Source: Flavobacteriaceae bacterium (lineage in GTDB: Bacteria > Bacteroidota > Bacteroidia > Flavobacteriales > Flavobacteriaceae). Taken from it: a stretch of 58,386 bases of DNA. Below are positions 20,915-30,552 of the stretch, in pieces. How positions within the stretch are numbered: the first letter of the stretch is position 1; each line of letters begins with the position of its first letter. The stretch lies in the NCBI GenBank assembly GCA_022428005.1, contig JAKMDI010000021.1, positions 1 through 58,386 on the forward strand, read 5' to 3'. The notes beneath the pieces are model-generated. The model was given only the letters and a program-made list of their open reading frames with translations. It did not search any database and was not told the DNA's origin. Both the position numbers and the translations under genes were made by a program.

Positions 20915-23872
20915 ATGCAAAATAACGGACTCATAAGATTATTTGCCATCCTCTTTGGATTGGTAAGTATTTACCAGCTTTCTTTTACTTTTATCTCCAG
21001 TCAGAAGGAATCTCAAGCCAAAGAATATGCCATTTCTCAATATCCCTCAGATGTAGAAAACTACATTGAGCTCAGAGATCGGGCAGTGATCGATTACTTA
21101 GATTCCATTGGTAGTCAGCCTATTTTTGGATTCACTTCCTACAACGATGCTAAGGGAAAAGAGCTCAACAAAGGATTGGATCTTAAAGGAGGAATTAACG
21201 TAATCCTTCAAATTTCTGTAAAAGACATACTGAAGGGCCTGGCTGAAAACTCAAAAAATCCTGTTTTCAACCAAGCACTTGATCAAGCAGATGTTTTACA
21301 AGTAAGCTCAAATGAGCCCTACTTAGAATCATTTTTTATCGCTTTTGAAAGTGTTAAAGGTGATCTCAAGTTGGCAGCGCCAGACGTATTTGCCAACCGT
21401 ACCCTTAGTGACGAAATCAATTTTCAAATGACGGATACCGAGGTGCAGCCCATCATCAGGCGCAAAGTGGACGAGTCCATAGTTTCTGCATTCGAGGTTT
21501 TGAGAAAACGTATTGACAAGTTTGGGGTAACCCAACCCAATATCCAAAGATTGGGTACCTCAGGGAGAATACTGGTAGAGTTACCAGGTGCAAAAGATGT
21601 GGAAAGGGTAAAAAATTTACTACAAAGCACAGCCCAGTTAGAATTTTGGGAAACTTATAAAAATGACCAACTACTAAATTTTTTGGTTGATGCCAATGAA
21701 TACCTGAGGCAAAATATACAATCCGATACAGATGCGGAATCCACAACAGATGAATCGTCAATTGACGACCTGTTAGCAGATGTGGAAGCAAATGATTCTA
21801 CCGATGTGGCTGCCGCTAATCCGATATTGGACTTGGTGGTCGGATCTGGCTATGCAGGTGGTCCTGTATTGGCGCAGTTTGCTGCAAAAGATGCAGACTT
21901 GGTCAAAGGATACTTAGATACTCCAGAGGTGAGAAGACTTTTACCAAGGGATTTGAGATACATTCGTTTTGCTTGGGGAAAACCTGCGGTTGACAGTGAG
22001 GTTCTCGAGCTTTTTGCTTTGAAATCCAACCGTGACGATCTCGCTCCACTGAGTGGTGGGGTTGTGGTTGATGCCACACAAACCTATGATATGATTGGAA
22101 ACCCTGCGGTATCCATGCAAATGAATTCACAAGGAGCACGTACCTGGGAGGCCATGACAGGAAAGGCTTTTCGCGAAGGGACCAATATTGCTATAGTATT
22201 AGACGAAGTGGTCTATTCTGCTCCAGGAGTAACCAGTGGCGCCATTTCTGGTGGCCGTTCAGAAATCACAGGAAACTTCTCTTTAAACGAGGCCATTGAC
22301 TTAGCAAATGTATTGCGTGCGGGAAAATTACCTGCAGCAGCAGAGATCATTCAATCAGAGATCGTAGGACCCTCCCTGGGGAAGGAAGCCATTCAGAGCG
22401 GTGTGTACTCGTTTATCATTGCGCTGATATTGGTACTGGTGTGGATGGTGTTTTACTATGGAACCGCTGGAATTTTTGCCGATATTGCCTTGGTACTCAA
22501 TATCCTGCTCATTTTTGGTATTCTGGCAGGATTGGGAGCGGTTTTGACACTTCCTGGAATTGCGGGTATAGTGCTGACCATTGGTATCTCAGTAGATGCT
22601 AATGTACTCATATTTGAAAGGGTAAGAGAAGAACTTAAAAAAGGGAAAGGGCTAAGAAAAGCTGTTGCCGACGGATTTAATAATGCGCTCTCTTCCATTT
22701 TGGACGCCAATATTACCACAGGACTTACCGCATTGATACTTTTTGTATTTGGAACGGGTCCTATAAAAGGCTTTGCGACAACGCTTTTAATCGGTATAGC
22801 TACTTCCTTATTTACCGCCATTTTTATCACCCGTTTCTTTATCGATGCAAGAAACGACAAAGGAAAAGACATTCCTTTTGGCACCAAACTGACACAATCT
22901 TTATTCACCAACATTAATATCACTTTTTTACAAAAAAGAAAAATCGCCTACATCGTATCGGGAGGTATTTTAACCCTTAGTCTGTTGTCTTTGTCTTTTC
23001 AAGGCCTGAACCAAGGGGTAGATTTTGTTGGAGGACGCTCCTACACCGTTCGGTTCGATCAAATCATTAGCCCTACTGAAATTCAGTCGAGCTTGATCCC
23101 AGGCTTAGGAAGTGCGGAAGTTAAAACCTTTGGTGACGAAAATCAGTTAAAGATTACTACCAAATACAAGGTGGATGTTGAGGGACTTGAAGTCGATAAT
23201 GAAATTCAAAATATACTATTCGAGGCACTTCAACCTTTCTTGCCCGACGGACTTACCTATGAGACATTTGTCAATGGTGCCGAGGACAAGCAAGTAGGAA
23301 TCATGTCCTCTATAAAAGTTGGACCGACCATTGCAGATGACATCAAGAAAAATTCCTTTTTGGCTGTAATAGGATCGCTTATTGTAGTATTCTTATACAT
23401 TTTATTACGTTTTAGAAAATGGCAATTCTCTCTCGGAGCTGTTGCTGCTGTTTTTCATGATGTATTAATTGTATTGGGAATTTTTTCACTTACCTACAAG
23501 GTCATGCCATTCAACATGGAGATCAATCAAGCCTTTATCGCAGCTATTCTTACAGTAATCGGTTATTCACTGAATGATACAGTAGTTGTTTTTGACCGGA
23601 TCAGGGAATATGTAGGAGAACACACCAAGTGGCAATTCAATGATACAGTAAATGCAGCGCTCAACAGCACCTTGAGCAGAACCCTCAATACCTCACTGAC
23701 TACATTAATTGTATTGTTGGCAATTTTTATATTTGGTGGAGAGTCTATCCGCGGGTTTATGTTTGCCCTAATAGTAGGTGTGATCGTAGGGACTTATTCC
23801 TCTGTGTTTATTGCAACTCCAGTGATGTTCGATACACAAAAAGGAAAGGCAATTACCTCAGAGACCAAATAA
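20915..23872 (+). CDS. secDF: Fused SecDF protein-export membrane protein
   Basis: Uses the proton gradient to pull proteins across the inner membrane with SecYEG. About 985 residues from the ATG at 20915, chosen because it lies downstream of a clear promoter. SecD and SecF are fused, each with six predicted helices and a large periplasmic loop. Visible marks are LDLKGGINVILQI in SecD's P1 start, ISVDANVLIFERVREEL in SecD TM4-5, and GYSLNDTVVVFDRIRE in SecF. The acidic insert around residues 280-300 (DTDAESTTDESSIDD) is a low-complexity linker. Confidence 0.95.
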   Translation: MQNNGLIRLFAILFGLVSIYQLSFTFISSQKESQAKEYAISQYPSDVENYIELRDRAVIDYLDSIGSQPIFGFTSYNDAKGKELNKGLDLKGGINVILQISVKDILKGLAENSKNPVFNQALDQADVLQVSSNEPYLESFFIAFESVKGDLKLAAPDVFANRTLSDEINFQMTDTEVQPIIRRKVDESIVSAFEVLRKRIDKFGVTQPNIQRLGTSGRILVELPGAKDVERVKNLLQSTAQLEFWETYKNDQLLNFLVDANEYLRQNIQSDTDAESTTDESSIDDLLADVEANDSTDVAAANPILDLVVGSGYAGGPVLAQFAAKDADLVKGYLDTPEVRRLLPRDLRYIRFAWGKPAVDSEVLELFALKSNRDDLAPLSGGVVVDATQTYDMIGNPAVSMQMNSQGARTWEAMTGKAFREGTNIAIVLDEVVYSAPGVTSGAISGGRSEITGNFSLNEAIDLANVLRAGKLPAAAEIIQSEIVGPSLGKEAIQSGVYSFIIALILVLVWMVFYYGTAGIFADIALVLNILLIFGILAGLGAVLTLPGIAGIVLTIGISVDANVLIFERVREELKKGKGLRKAVADGFNNALSSILDANITTGLTALILFVFGTGPIKGFATTLLIGIATSLFTAIFITRFFIDARNDKGKDIPFGTKLTQSLFTNINITFLQKRKIAYIVSGGILTLSLLSLSFQGLNQGVDFVGGRSYTVRFDQIISPTEIQSSLIPGLGSAEVKTFGDENQLKITTKYKVDVEGLEVDNEIQNILFEALQPFLPDGLTYETFVNGAEDKQVGIMSSIKVGPTIADDIKKNSFLAVIGSLIVVFLYILLRFRKWQFSLGAVAAVFHDVLIVLGIFSLTYKVMPFNMEINQAFIAAILTVIGYSLNDTVVVFDRIREYVGEHTKWQFNDTVNAALNSTLSRTLNTSLTTLIVLLAIFIFGGESIRGFMFALIVGVIVGTYSSVFIATPVMFDTQKGKAITSETK

Positions 23873-23875
23873 TAT

Positions 23876-23902
23876 CCATCAACCATTCTACTGATGGGTT
23901 TT
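23876..23902 (+). terminator. Possible secDF terminator
   Basis: CCATCA pairs with TGATGG around a 10-base loop and is followed by GTTTT, immediately after the secDF stop. The stem is short. Confidence 0.4.
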
Positions 23903-23987
23903 GGTGCGTGCTTTCGTAACCACTGAATGATCCATGGTGAATGTTAGAGGAGATCTTCTAAATCTTTTGATTTAAAAAAATCAACAA

Positions 23988-24515
23988 TTAAGGAGTATTT
24001 TCAATATGAGCCAGGTGGTGTTTACCGTGCCAAGCGTAAAGCGCTAAAACAGTGCAGAGGGGGTAGTATTTATCACGAGTGGGGTGGTAATATTTTCGTT
24101 GTAACTGTTGGGTGCTCAAGTTAGCTATTAGATGCGTCCAACGCTCATGCACCCCTTTTAAAATCATCAGACTGCTTTTAACATCAGTTTTGATGGCATC
24201 GGGCATTTCGGCCCAACCATCTTGGTCATAGTCCAAAATGGTGGGCGTATCCAGAGTTAAGGCGTGTTTAAAACGCACATAGCAGTGAATATGGCTGTCG
24301 GCCAAGTGGTGAATTAACTGACCTATTTGCCACCCTCCAGGGCGGTATTCTTTTTTAAAATCTTCAGCTCCAAAATCCTTTACTGCATTTTCAAGTTGTG
24401 TAGGAAAATTACTGAGGTCTGCTGTGAAAGATTCGATTTCGGCAGCAGATACTTGCTCAATCCACTTGAATTTTCCAATCGGAAACTTTAGTTTTTCTAA
24501 GGCGGTGGAATCCAT
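23988..24515 (-). CDS. DinB/YfiT-family protein, bacillithiol transferase-like
   Basis: 175 residues of the DinB four-helix fold. The three metal-binding His positions are visible as LIHHLADSH (one His) and AWHGKHHLAH (two His). The PGGWQIGQLIHH start matches YfiT/BstA, which attaches bacillithiol to electrophiles such as fosfomycin or toxins. A bacillithiol-synthesis gene (bshB1) at 45796 supports this. It is last in a minus-strand run behind lgt with only 8 bases between them. Family assignment is firm; the exact thiol substrate is inferred. Confidence 0.8.
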   Translation of the reverse strand: MDSTALEKLKFPIGKFKWIEQVSAAEIESFTADLSNFPTQLENAVKDFGAEDFKKEYRPGGWQIGQLIHHLADSHIHCYVRFKHALTLDTPTILDYDQDGWAEMPDAIKTDVKSSLMILKGVHERWTHLIANLSTQQLQRKYYHPTRDKYYPLCTVLALYAWHGKHHLAHIENTP

Positions 24516-24523
24516 TGGGTATG

Positions 24524-25357
24524 TTAGGTTGTTTTTTTACGCAAAGAAAAGGCCCATAAAATAATCCCCAAGGCAATAAATGGAATACTCAGCCATTGTC
24601 CAGTGGAGAGCAACGGCAAGACTTTCTCAAATCCTCCCTGGCTTTCTTTGACATACTCTACTAAGAATCTTATGGTAAACAAGCCTGTAAAGAATAGGCC
24701 CAATAAAAAGCCTCCTTTGTCTCTAAAGGGGGTGTTGTATAATCTACGGAGTATAAAAAATAAAATAAGATAGCCAAAAGCCTCATACATTTGAGCGGGG
24801 TAGCGGGGCAGTACCTCTCCTCGGTTTTGAAAAACCACTCCAAAATTAGAGCCCGTGTATTTTCCAACAATTTCTGAATTAAAAAAGTTACCCGTACGAA
24901 CAAAAAAACCACCGATGGCCACTGGAATGGTCAATCGGTCTAAAATCCATATCAAAGGTTTAAATTTATAAACACGCTGGTAGAGATAGATACCAATTAA
25001 AATACCCAGAGTAGCTCCATGACTTGCAAGCCCCCTGAATCCGATGAATTCATAGCCCGACCCATCGGCTTTTGCTTTGATGGGAAGTAATATTTCAATT
25101 AAGTGATCTTGAAAATATTCCCAATTGTAAAAAAAGACTTCTCCAAGCCGTGCTCCGAGTAGCGTAGAAACTACCATAAAAACAAACATGGGTTCCAAAT
25201 ATTTTTCATCTACATTTTCTTTGATAAACATTTTCTTGTAGAGTCTCAATCCATACAAAAAAGCGATGATAAACATCAAACTGTAGATATGGATACCAAA
25301 ACCTCCAATTTCGAATAGTTTTTCGTTGGGTGCCCAATTTATTTTTAGAAAGGTCAT
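24524..25357 (-). CDS. lgt: Prolipoprotein diacylglyceryl transferase
   Basis: Transfers diacylglycerol from phosphatidylglycerol to the lipobox Cys of prolipoproteins; integral inner-membrane enzyme. The 277 residues have about seven hydrophobic helices, an early GGFGIHIYSLMF, and the signature VRTGNFFNSEIVG. The His of SHGATLG and the Arg of LLGARLGEVFFYN are also present. It lies 58 bases after yidD and 8 bases before the DinB gene. Several lipoproteins in this window are its likely substrates. Confidence 0.94.
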   Translation of the reverse strand: MTFLKINWAPNEKLFEIGGFGIHIYSLMFIIAFLYGLRLYKKMFIKENVDEKYLEPMFVFMVVSTLLGARLGEVFFYNWEYFQDHLIEILLPIKAKADGSGYEFIGFRGLASHGATLGILIGIYLYQRVYKFKPLIWILDRLTIPVAIGGFFVRTGNFFNSEIVGKYTGSNFGVVFQNRGEVLPRYPAQMYEAFGYLILFFILRRLYNTPFRDKGGFLLGLFFTGLFTIRFLVEYVKESQGGFEKVLPLLSTGQWLSIPFIALGIILWAFSLRKKTT

Positions 25358-25415
25358 TTTTTAAGATTGTGGATTAAATGTAATATAAAAAATACAGAAT
25401 AGCGATCAGAATGAT

Positions 25416-25640
25416 TCAGGGAACTGGATCATAGCCACTTTTTCCCCAGGGGTGACATTTTGATATTCTTTTTAGAGAGAGGTAAAATCCCTTGAAAAGA
25501 CCATATCGTCGGAAGGCCTCCAAAGCGTAATGAGAGCATGTAGGGGAGTAGCGACAACTGGGTGGGGTTAGGGGAGAAATGACGAGTTGATAGGTTCTGA
25601 TGAGGAAAATAAAGGGTGAGATCAAAACTTTTTTAAACAT
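25416..25640 (-). CDS. yidD: Membrane protein insertion efficiency factor YidD
   Basis: 74 residues from the ATG at 25640, four bases after the cysS stop. An earlier in-frame start would overlap cysS and add non-family residues. An amphipathic N-terminal helix precedes the diagnostic [18 protein letters not shown] and [14 protein letters not shown]. It assists YidC/Sec-dependent membrane insertion. Confidence 0.93.
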   Translation of the reverse strand: MFKKVLISPFIFLIRTYQLVISPLTPPSCRYSPTCSHYALEAFRRYGLFKGFYLSLKRISKCHPWGKSGYDPVP

Positions 25641-25644
25641 CGTA

Positions 25645-27123
25645 TTATTTAATTGTAAACTGAGTTCCCTCTTTCCCGTCATTCAATTGGATTCCATAGC
25701 TGAGGAGTTGGTCCCTGATTTGGTCTGAAGTGGCAAAGTCTTTGTTGGCTCGGGCTTTATTTCTCAACGCGATCAAAAGTCCAATCGTTTTACTGAGTTT
25801 GTCTTCCGCTTCAGAAGAAGATTTGACTTCGGGCGCAATACCCAGCACATCATGAATAAATGAAGCCAGCATGGTATTGAGGCAGTCCCATTGAGCACTG
25901 CTGATTGGGATACCTTTATGGACCACTTGGTTGATGTATTTAACCGCATCAAAAAGCTGCGCAATCAGTAATGGGCTATTAAAATCGTCATCCATAGCGG
26001 CATAGCACTTTTTTAACCACATTTCTGTATCAAAACCTCCCGCTTCATTGCCGGGGGTTATGGTGGCGAGTTGTTTCACCCCCTCGATCAGTCGCATATA
26101 GCCTTTTTCGGAAGCTTCTAATGCATCTTCGCTGATGTCTAAGATACTGGTGTAATGTGCTTGTAACATGAAAAATCGAACGACCTGAGGGCTGTAAGGT
26201 TTTTTGAAAAAATCATTTTTGCCGGTAAAAATATCAAGAGGAAGGATATTGTTTCCAGTAGATTTCGCCATTTTTTTTCCGTTTAGGGTCAGCATATTGG
26301 CGTGGAGCCAATATTTTACTGGCGGGTGCTGGTGTATGGCCTGAGCTTGTGCAATTTCACACTCGTGGTGTGGGAATTTAAGATCCATTCCACCACCGTG
26401 GATGTCAAAAGAGGCACCCAAATATTTGGTGCTCATGGCAGTACACTCTAAGTGCCAGCCTGGAAACCCATCACTCCAAGGTGAAGGCCATCGCATGATA
26501 TGCTGTGGCTCGGCTTTTTTCCAAAGAGCAAAATCCTGAGGGTTTTTTTTATCACTTTGTCCCTCTAAGGTTCGGGTGTTGTGAATCAACTCCTCAATTT
26601 TACGACCACTGAGTTTACCATAGTGGTTCGTTTCGTTATACTTTAATACGTCAAAATATACAGATCCATTTATTTCATAGGCATATCCAGCCTTTAGAAT
26701 TTCTTTGATGAGCTCGATCTGTTCAATAATATGCCCCGTTGCAGTGGGTTCAATCCCAGGGGGCAGGGTGTTGAATTTTTCGAGAATTTGATGGAAGTCT
26801 ACTGTGTAATACTGAACCACTTCCATCGGTTCAATTTTTTCAATCCTCGCTTTTTTTGCAATGCGGTCTTCTCCGGTATCCTCGTCGTTTTCGAGATGTC
26901 CTGCATCTGTTATGTTTCTGACATATCTTACTTTATAGCCCAAGTGTTTGAGGTAGCGGTAAATTAAATCGAAAGAAATAAAAGTACGGCAATTGCCCAG
27001 ATGAACATTGCTGTAAACCGTTGGACCGCAGACATACATGCCTACATAGCCGGGGTTGATCGGCTTGAAAGCTTCTTTTTCTCCACTTAGGGAATTCAAT
27101 ACGACAAGGGAATTGTCGATCAA
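25645..27123 (-). CDS. cysS: Cysteinyl-tRNA synthetase
   Basis: Charges tRNA-Cys. The 492 residues show the HIGH-type motif VHLGN in [13 protein letters not shown]. Zinc ligands are Cys in CGPT and in HLECTAMS plus HHECE, and the KMSKS loop reads KMAKSTGN. Length is standard. It overlaps folE by four bases (ATGA) upstream and is followed by yidD after 4 bases, so it is translated from a shared transcript. Confidence 0.95.
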   Translation of the reverse strand: MIDNSLVVLNSLSGEKEAFKPINPGYVGMYVCGPTVYSNVHLGNCRTFISFDLIYRYLKHLGYKVRYVRNITDAGHLENDEDTGEDRIAKKARIEKIEPMEVVQYYTVDFHQILEKFNTLPPGIEPTATGHIIEQIELIKEILKAGYAYEINGSVYFDVLKYNETNHYGKLSGRKIEELIHNTRTLEGQSDKKNPQDFALWKKAEPQHIMRWPSPWSDGFPGWHLECTAMSTKYLGASFDIHGGGMDLKFPHHECEIAQAQAIHQHPPVKYWLHANMLTLNGKKMAKSTGNNILPLDIFTGKNDFFKKPYSPQVVRFFMLQAHYTSILDISEDALEASEKGYMRLIEGVKQLATITPGNEAGGFDTEMWLKKCYAAMDDDFNSPLLIAQLFDAVKYINQVVHKGIPISSAQWDCLNTMLASFIHDVLGIAPEVKSSSEAEDKLSKTIGLLIALRNKARANKDFATSDQIRDQLLSYGIQLNDGKEGTQFTIK

Positions 27124-27800
27124 AACGCTGTTTCTAGTTTTAAATAATCCAAAAACTCTCTCTTGATTTCCTTTTCGTTAAAACGTCCGCCAAATTCAGA
27201 GGTAACCGTGCTACTGGTGATGTCCCTGATTCCACGTGAGTTTACACATAAATGTTTGGCATCAATGACGCAGGCTACATTTTTAGTATTCAATATCTTT
27301 TGGAGTTCCTCTACAATTTGAAGTGTCAGGCGTTCCTGTACCTGGGGGCGTTTGGCAAAATAATCTACAATCCTGTTCATTTTCGACAATCCTACGACGG
27401 TTCCGTTAGATATGTAAGCCACATGGGCTTTTCCCACAATGGGCAGCAAATGATGCTCGCAAGTAGAGTAAAGGGTGATGTTTTTTTCTACCAACATCTC
27501 CCCATATTTGTATTTATTTTGAAAAGTTGAGGATTCGGGTTTGTTATCGGGATGCAGACCACTAAAAATTTCATTGACAAACATCTTGGCGACCCTTCTG
27601 GGCGTGCCCTTTAGGCTATCGTCTGTCAGGTCCATTCCCAGTGTGTGTAACACTTCATGGATTTTTTCCTCGATGAGCAATACTTTTTCGGTATTACTGA
27701 TGTCAAAAGCATCGGAGCGCAAGGGGGTTTCTTTGGCTCCACCAACATGCTGGTCGCCCATTTCATCCAGTTGCTCCGTCAATATTTTATCTAATTTCAT
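27120..27800 (-). CDS. folE: GTP cyclohydrolase I
   Basis: Opens the GTP ring to give dihydroneopterin triphosphate, the first step to folate. The 226 residues have zinc ligands in STCEHHLLP and the second site in [10 protein letters not shown], and the QERLT motif is present. It is the first gene of the folE-cysS-yidD-lgt run. folP, a later step of the same pathway, lies separately at 40748. Confidence 0.95.
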   Translation of the reverse strand: MKLDKILTEQLDEMGDQHVGGAKETPLRSDAFDISNTEKVLLIEEKIHEVLHTLGMDLTDDSLKGTPRRVAKMFVNEIFSGLHPDNKPESSTFQNKYKYGEMLVEKNITLYSTCEHHLLPIVGKAHVAYISNGTVVGLSKMNRIVDYFAKRPQVQERLTLQIVEELQKILNTKNVACVIDAKHLCVNSRGIRDITSSTVTSEFGGRFNEKEIKREFLDYLKLETAF

Positions 27801-27817
27801 AGCTGTATAAAGTGCTA

Positions 27818-27825
27818 CAAAGATA
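27818..27825 (-). promoter_or_regulatory. Putative folE operon promoter, -7 element
   Basis: Minus-strand TATCTTTG fits TANNTTTG, 17 bases upstream of the folE ATG. A correctly spaced TTG is not seen. Confidence 0.45.
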
Positions 27826-27878
27826 ATTATTTATCAATTAATAATGATCTTAGACCGGCAGCTCACTGAATATTATTT

Positions 27879-29387
27879 TTAAAGCTTCATGGAATAGGAG
27901 ATCAGGAACTGCGACTGGTTGTTTTTGATGCCTACAAGATCGGTCAAACCAGAATCAAATAAAGGTTCTGATCTTTGAGACTCTACCCGAGAGAGCGCTA
28001 AGTTCAAGGCACTTCCACCAAAGTCATAGCCGATTCCTATAGAGCTGCCATTATAGCTGTCCTGAAAGGCTTTGTGTATACTTTTTTGATTGAAATACCC
28101 TGCCCTTATACTGAACCTTGAAATTCTATACTCTCCACCCAGTTTAAGTGTTCCTGCAGATTTTAAATTGGATGCTATTTCATTGTTTTGATTGATGAAA
28201 TTTACATCACCTTGATTGATGTTGAAAGAAGTATTTTGATAATTGGACAGGTCATATTGTGCACTAATCAGTCCATTTTTTCCAAAAATATAAGCCAAAC
28301 CGGCAGACATCTCGGCGGGTGTGGAAAATTTGTATTCGTAGATATTGATGACCCCAGGGTCGATGGTATCCGTCTCATTGTTTTCCGAGGTGATGATGAA
28401 TTGGGACAATTCATCCGTTAGTGAATACCAAGTGGGACTTTGGTAACTCAAACCCATCCTGATCTTATCGGTCGGTTTATAAATGGCACCCAATTGGAAT
28501 GAAAATCCCGATCCATAGGTGTAGAGATCGTTTTCAAACTCGGCATAACTAAAGTCAGAACCAGCGCCATAATTGTCCTCCAGAAGATTGTGTACCCGTC
28601 TGGTTTCAAGCTGATGCGAATTCAGGTTTAACCCCAGATACAATTTATCCTTGTATTGGGTACTTAGGGTAAAACTGTATTTGCTTTTTCTCCCCGACTG
28701 GCTGACAAACAAATCGTGATTGACGCTGTTGCCCTGAGGATTGCTGTTGGAAACATACAGCGTGTTTTCATCTGTGGTCTCCTCTGGATTAATGACATAG
28801 CTTTGATAGCCCAAAAACGCTTGTTGACTGGAAAACCCTCTTTGTTCTCCCAGATACTTGTAAGAGTCCGAAATACTTTCATCATCGTAGGTTTTAATGT
28901 CTTGAAAGCGGACACCGTTGGCATAGGCCAGAAAGTAATCATCCAAACCACGGTTGGGATTAATACCAATGGCATTGTATTTATTATTGTAAATCCGGTC
29001 ATTTTGGTAATTAAAAGCCAGTGCGATTTTTGAAAAATCGTTACCCTCGGTGTCATTCAGTACCAATACGATACCAAATTGTTCTACTTTAGAAGACCTG
29101 GAATCAATGTTGTTTTGGTTGCCAAAATAACTTGCGTCAATTTTATTGTCAACGGCATTTAGGGTTACTCCCAACTCAGAGTTGATAAAAACTGCCGCGG
29201 CAGCGGGATTGTCTTTTATTGCAGAAAGATCTCCTCCCAATGCGTTAAAAGCCCCTCCCAGAGAGATATAGCGTGCCGTTCCTTTGAGTTCGGGTCGTGT
29301 GAACCTAAGAAGATCGTGCATGGACTGTGAATGCGCAGCAGAGGCATATAAGAATAGTAATAGAACATGTGAGATGTACTTTTTCAT
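27879..29387 (-). CDS. OmpP1/FadL-family outer-membrane transporter
   Basis: 502 residues: a signal peptide (YISHVLLLFLYASAAHSQ), then DLLRFTRPELKGTARYISLGGAF and GGDLSAIKDNPAAA, the latter being the conserved NPA-type N-terminal hatch of OMPP1/FadL-like barrels. Many alternating strands follow, ending LISYSMKL. Such proteins move hydrophobic compounds across the outer membrane; the substrate is unknown. It is 18 bases downstream of the lipoprotein gene at 29406 on the same strand. Confidence 0.8.
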   Translation of the reverse strand: MKKYISHVLLLFLYASAAHSQSMHDLLRFTRPELKGTARYISLGGAFNALGGDLSAIKDNPAAAAVFINSELGVTLNAVDNKIDASYFGNQNNIDSRSSKVEQFGIVLVLNDTEGNDFSKIALAFNYQNDRIYNNKYNAIGINPNRGLDDYFLAYANGVRFQDIKTYDDESISDSYKYLGEQRGFSSQQAFLGYQSYVINPEETTDENTLYVSNSNPQGNSVNHDLFVSQSGRKSKYSFTLSTQYKDKLYLGLNLNSHQLETRRVHNLLEDNYGAGSDFSYAEFENDLYTYGSGFSFQLGAIYKPTDKIRMGLSYQSPTWYSLTDELSQFIITSENNETDTIDPGVINIYEYKFSTPAEMSAGLAYIFGKNGLISAQYDLSNYQNTSFNINQGDVNFINQNNEIASNLKSAGTLKLGGEYRISRFSIRAGYFNQKSIHKAFQDSYNGSSIGIGYDFGGSALNLALSRVESQRSEPLFDSGLTDLVGIKNNQSQFLISYSMKL

Positions 29388-29405
29388 TGCTGTAAAATTT
29401 AGAAA

Positions 29406-30452
29406 TTATCTTCTTCCTCTTGAACTGCTGGAGCTGCTGGAACCCCTAGAGCCAGAACTGTAACTGGATGAGGATCTTCCACTGCTTGAGTAACGTGATC
29501 TTGACGAACTGTAGCTTCTCCCAAAATTGTAATTACTCCGTCTGCTTTGTGAATTATTGTCGGAGTAGGAACGAGAACTGGATTGTGGGGAGCTCCTATA
29601 ATTTGACTTTTGGTTGGATCGAGAGGTACTACTTTGTCCAGCGGTGCCATTTGATCTGTTCGTATTTGCTGAGCTCTGAACCCTTCTTCCCACATTGTAA
29701 CGGTTTTCACCTGTTGTGGTGTTGCTGCCAGCATTATAACCGTTGGCTCTTGAACTGCCAGTTCTGGAACTATTTTGAACGGCACGACTACTTCTGGAGT
29801 TGTTATAATTGTAGTTTCCAGCCGATCCTCTTGAATACCCAGACCGAGCATAGCTTCGGTTGTAGCCGTTGTTATAAAAGCCTCGGTAAGGACGAAAACG
29901 GTTGTAGAAAGGGTGGCCAAAATATTGATAACGGTACCAGCTGTAGGGATGATAAAAACCAAGTCCCCAAAAGGGTCGGTTGTAAAATCCACCATAAAAA
30001 GGGCGGTAACCCCAAAAGGGATCGTAGAAAGAATTGTTAAATCCCCAGCCGTTATTGAAATATCCCCATGGGTTGTTATTGATATAATAGATTTCAGTTG
30101 TGCTGGTTTGATCTCCCCAAGGAGCTTGAGAATTTACCTGAACATTGGCGTTTCCTCTATTACTGGAGTAGTTGTCAGTATCTGTAAAAACATACTGCTG
30201 TGGGTTGTCTAATGAAGCGTAATCATCGGCAACATTACTGAAATAATCCTTGTAATAAACCTCTTTACTATTTTTGTTATCCTTTGAGTTTTCGACGGGG
30301 GCGGTTTTTGTTCTACTGACCACTTCTCCACCATAAATACCATCAGAGGGATAGTAGGATGTACTTTGATAGCCACTACAAGAAGCCAGAGCGACGATGA
30401 GAATAAGACTTCCAAAATACGAGGCCGGTAAGTGCTTGAATGTTGTTCTCAT
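29406..30452 (-). CDS. Low-complexity Tyr/Asn/Ser/Gly-rich lipoprotein
   Basis: 348 residues with the lipobox LASC at about residues 22-25. The N-terminal part carries acidic and Ser-rich residues. Residues about 125-200 are dense in aromatic and Gly/Asn/Pro residues (WGYRPFYGGFYNRPFW and similar). The C-terminal third is almost purely Ser/Arg/Tyr/Gly. It is probably an unstructured, surface- or peptidoglycan-associated lipoprotein. No domain is recognised. The simple composition generates spurious long frames on both strands. It is co-transcribed with the OmpP1-type gene downstream. Confidence 0.7.
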   Translation of the reverse strand: MRTTFKHLPASYFGSLILIVALASCSGYQSTSYYPSDGIYGGEVVSRTKTAPVENSKDNKNSKEVYYKDYFSNVADDYASLDNPQQYVFTDTDNYSSNRGNANVQVNSQAPWGDQTSTTEIYYINNNPWGYFNNGWGFNNSFYDPFWGYRPFYGGFYNRPFWGLGFYHPYSWYRYQYFGHPFYNRFRPYRGFYNNGYNRSYARSGYSRGSAGNYNYNNSRSSRAVQNSSRTGSSRANGYNAGSNTTTGENRYNVGRRVQSSANTNRSNGTAGQSSTSRSNQKSNYRSSPQSSSRSYSDNNSQSRRSNYNFGRSYSSSRSRYSSSGRSSSSYSSGSRGSSSSSSSRGRR

Positions 30453-30493
30453 AGCTGATGATTTTTAATGGTGAAACAAAAACAAAAAAATAT

Positions 30494-30501
30494 TAGTTTT
30501 G
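30494..30501 (+). promoter_or_regulatory. Putative proS promoter, -7 element
   Basis: TAGTTTTG fits TANNTTTG. Its position makes an upstream in-frame GTG (30499) part of the promoter, so the GTG at 30553 is preferred as the proS start. Confidence 0.45.
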
Positions 30502-30552
30502 TGCTGCGTCTTGATACACAAGATAAGAAACAAATTCTATGCCAAACTTTCT

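Noticed and set aside
22456-22923. 155-codon frame antisense to secDF
   Set aside because: It mirrors membrane-helix codons of SecDF and shows no domain of its own.
29399-30040. Long frames on both strands over the Ser/Tyr/Asn-rich lipoprotein gene
   Set aside because: Simple repeated codons open several frames at once; only the minus-strand frame has a lipobox and a sensible start.
29406-30452. Repetitive look suggesting a CRISPR or tandem-repeat array
   Set aside because: The repetition is protein low complexity without regular unit length or spacers.
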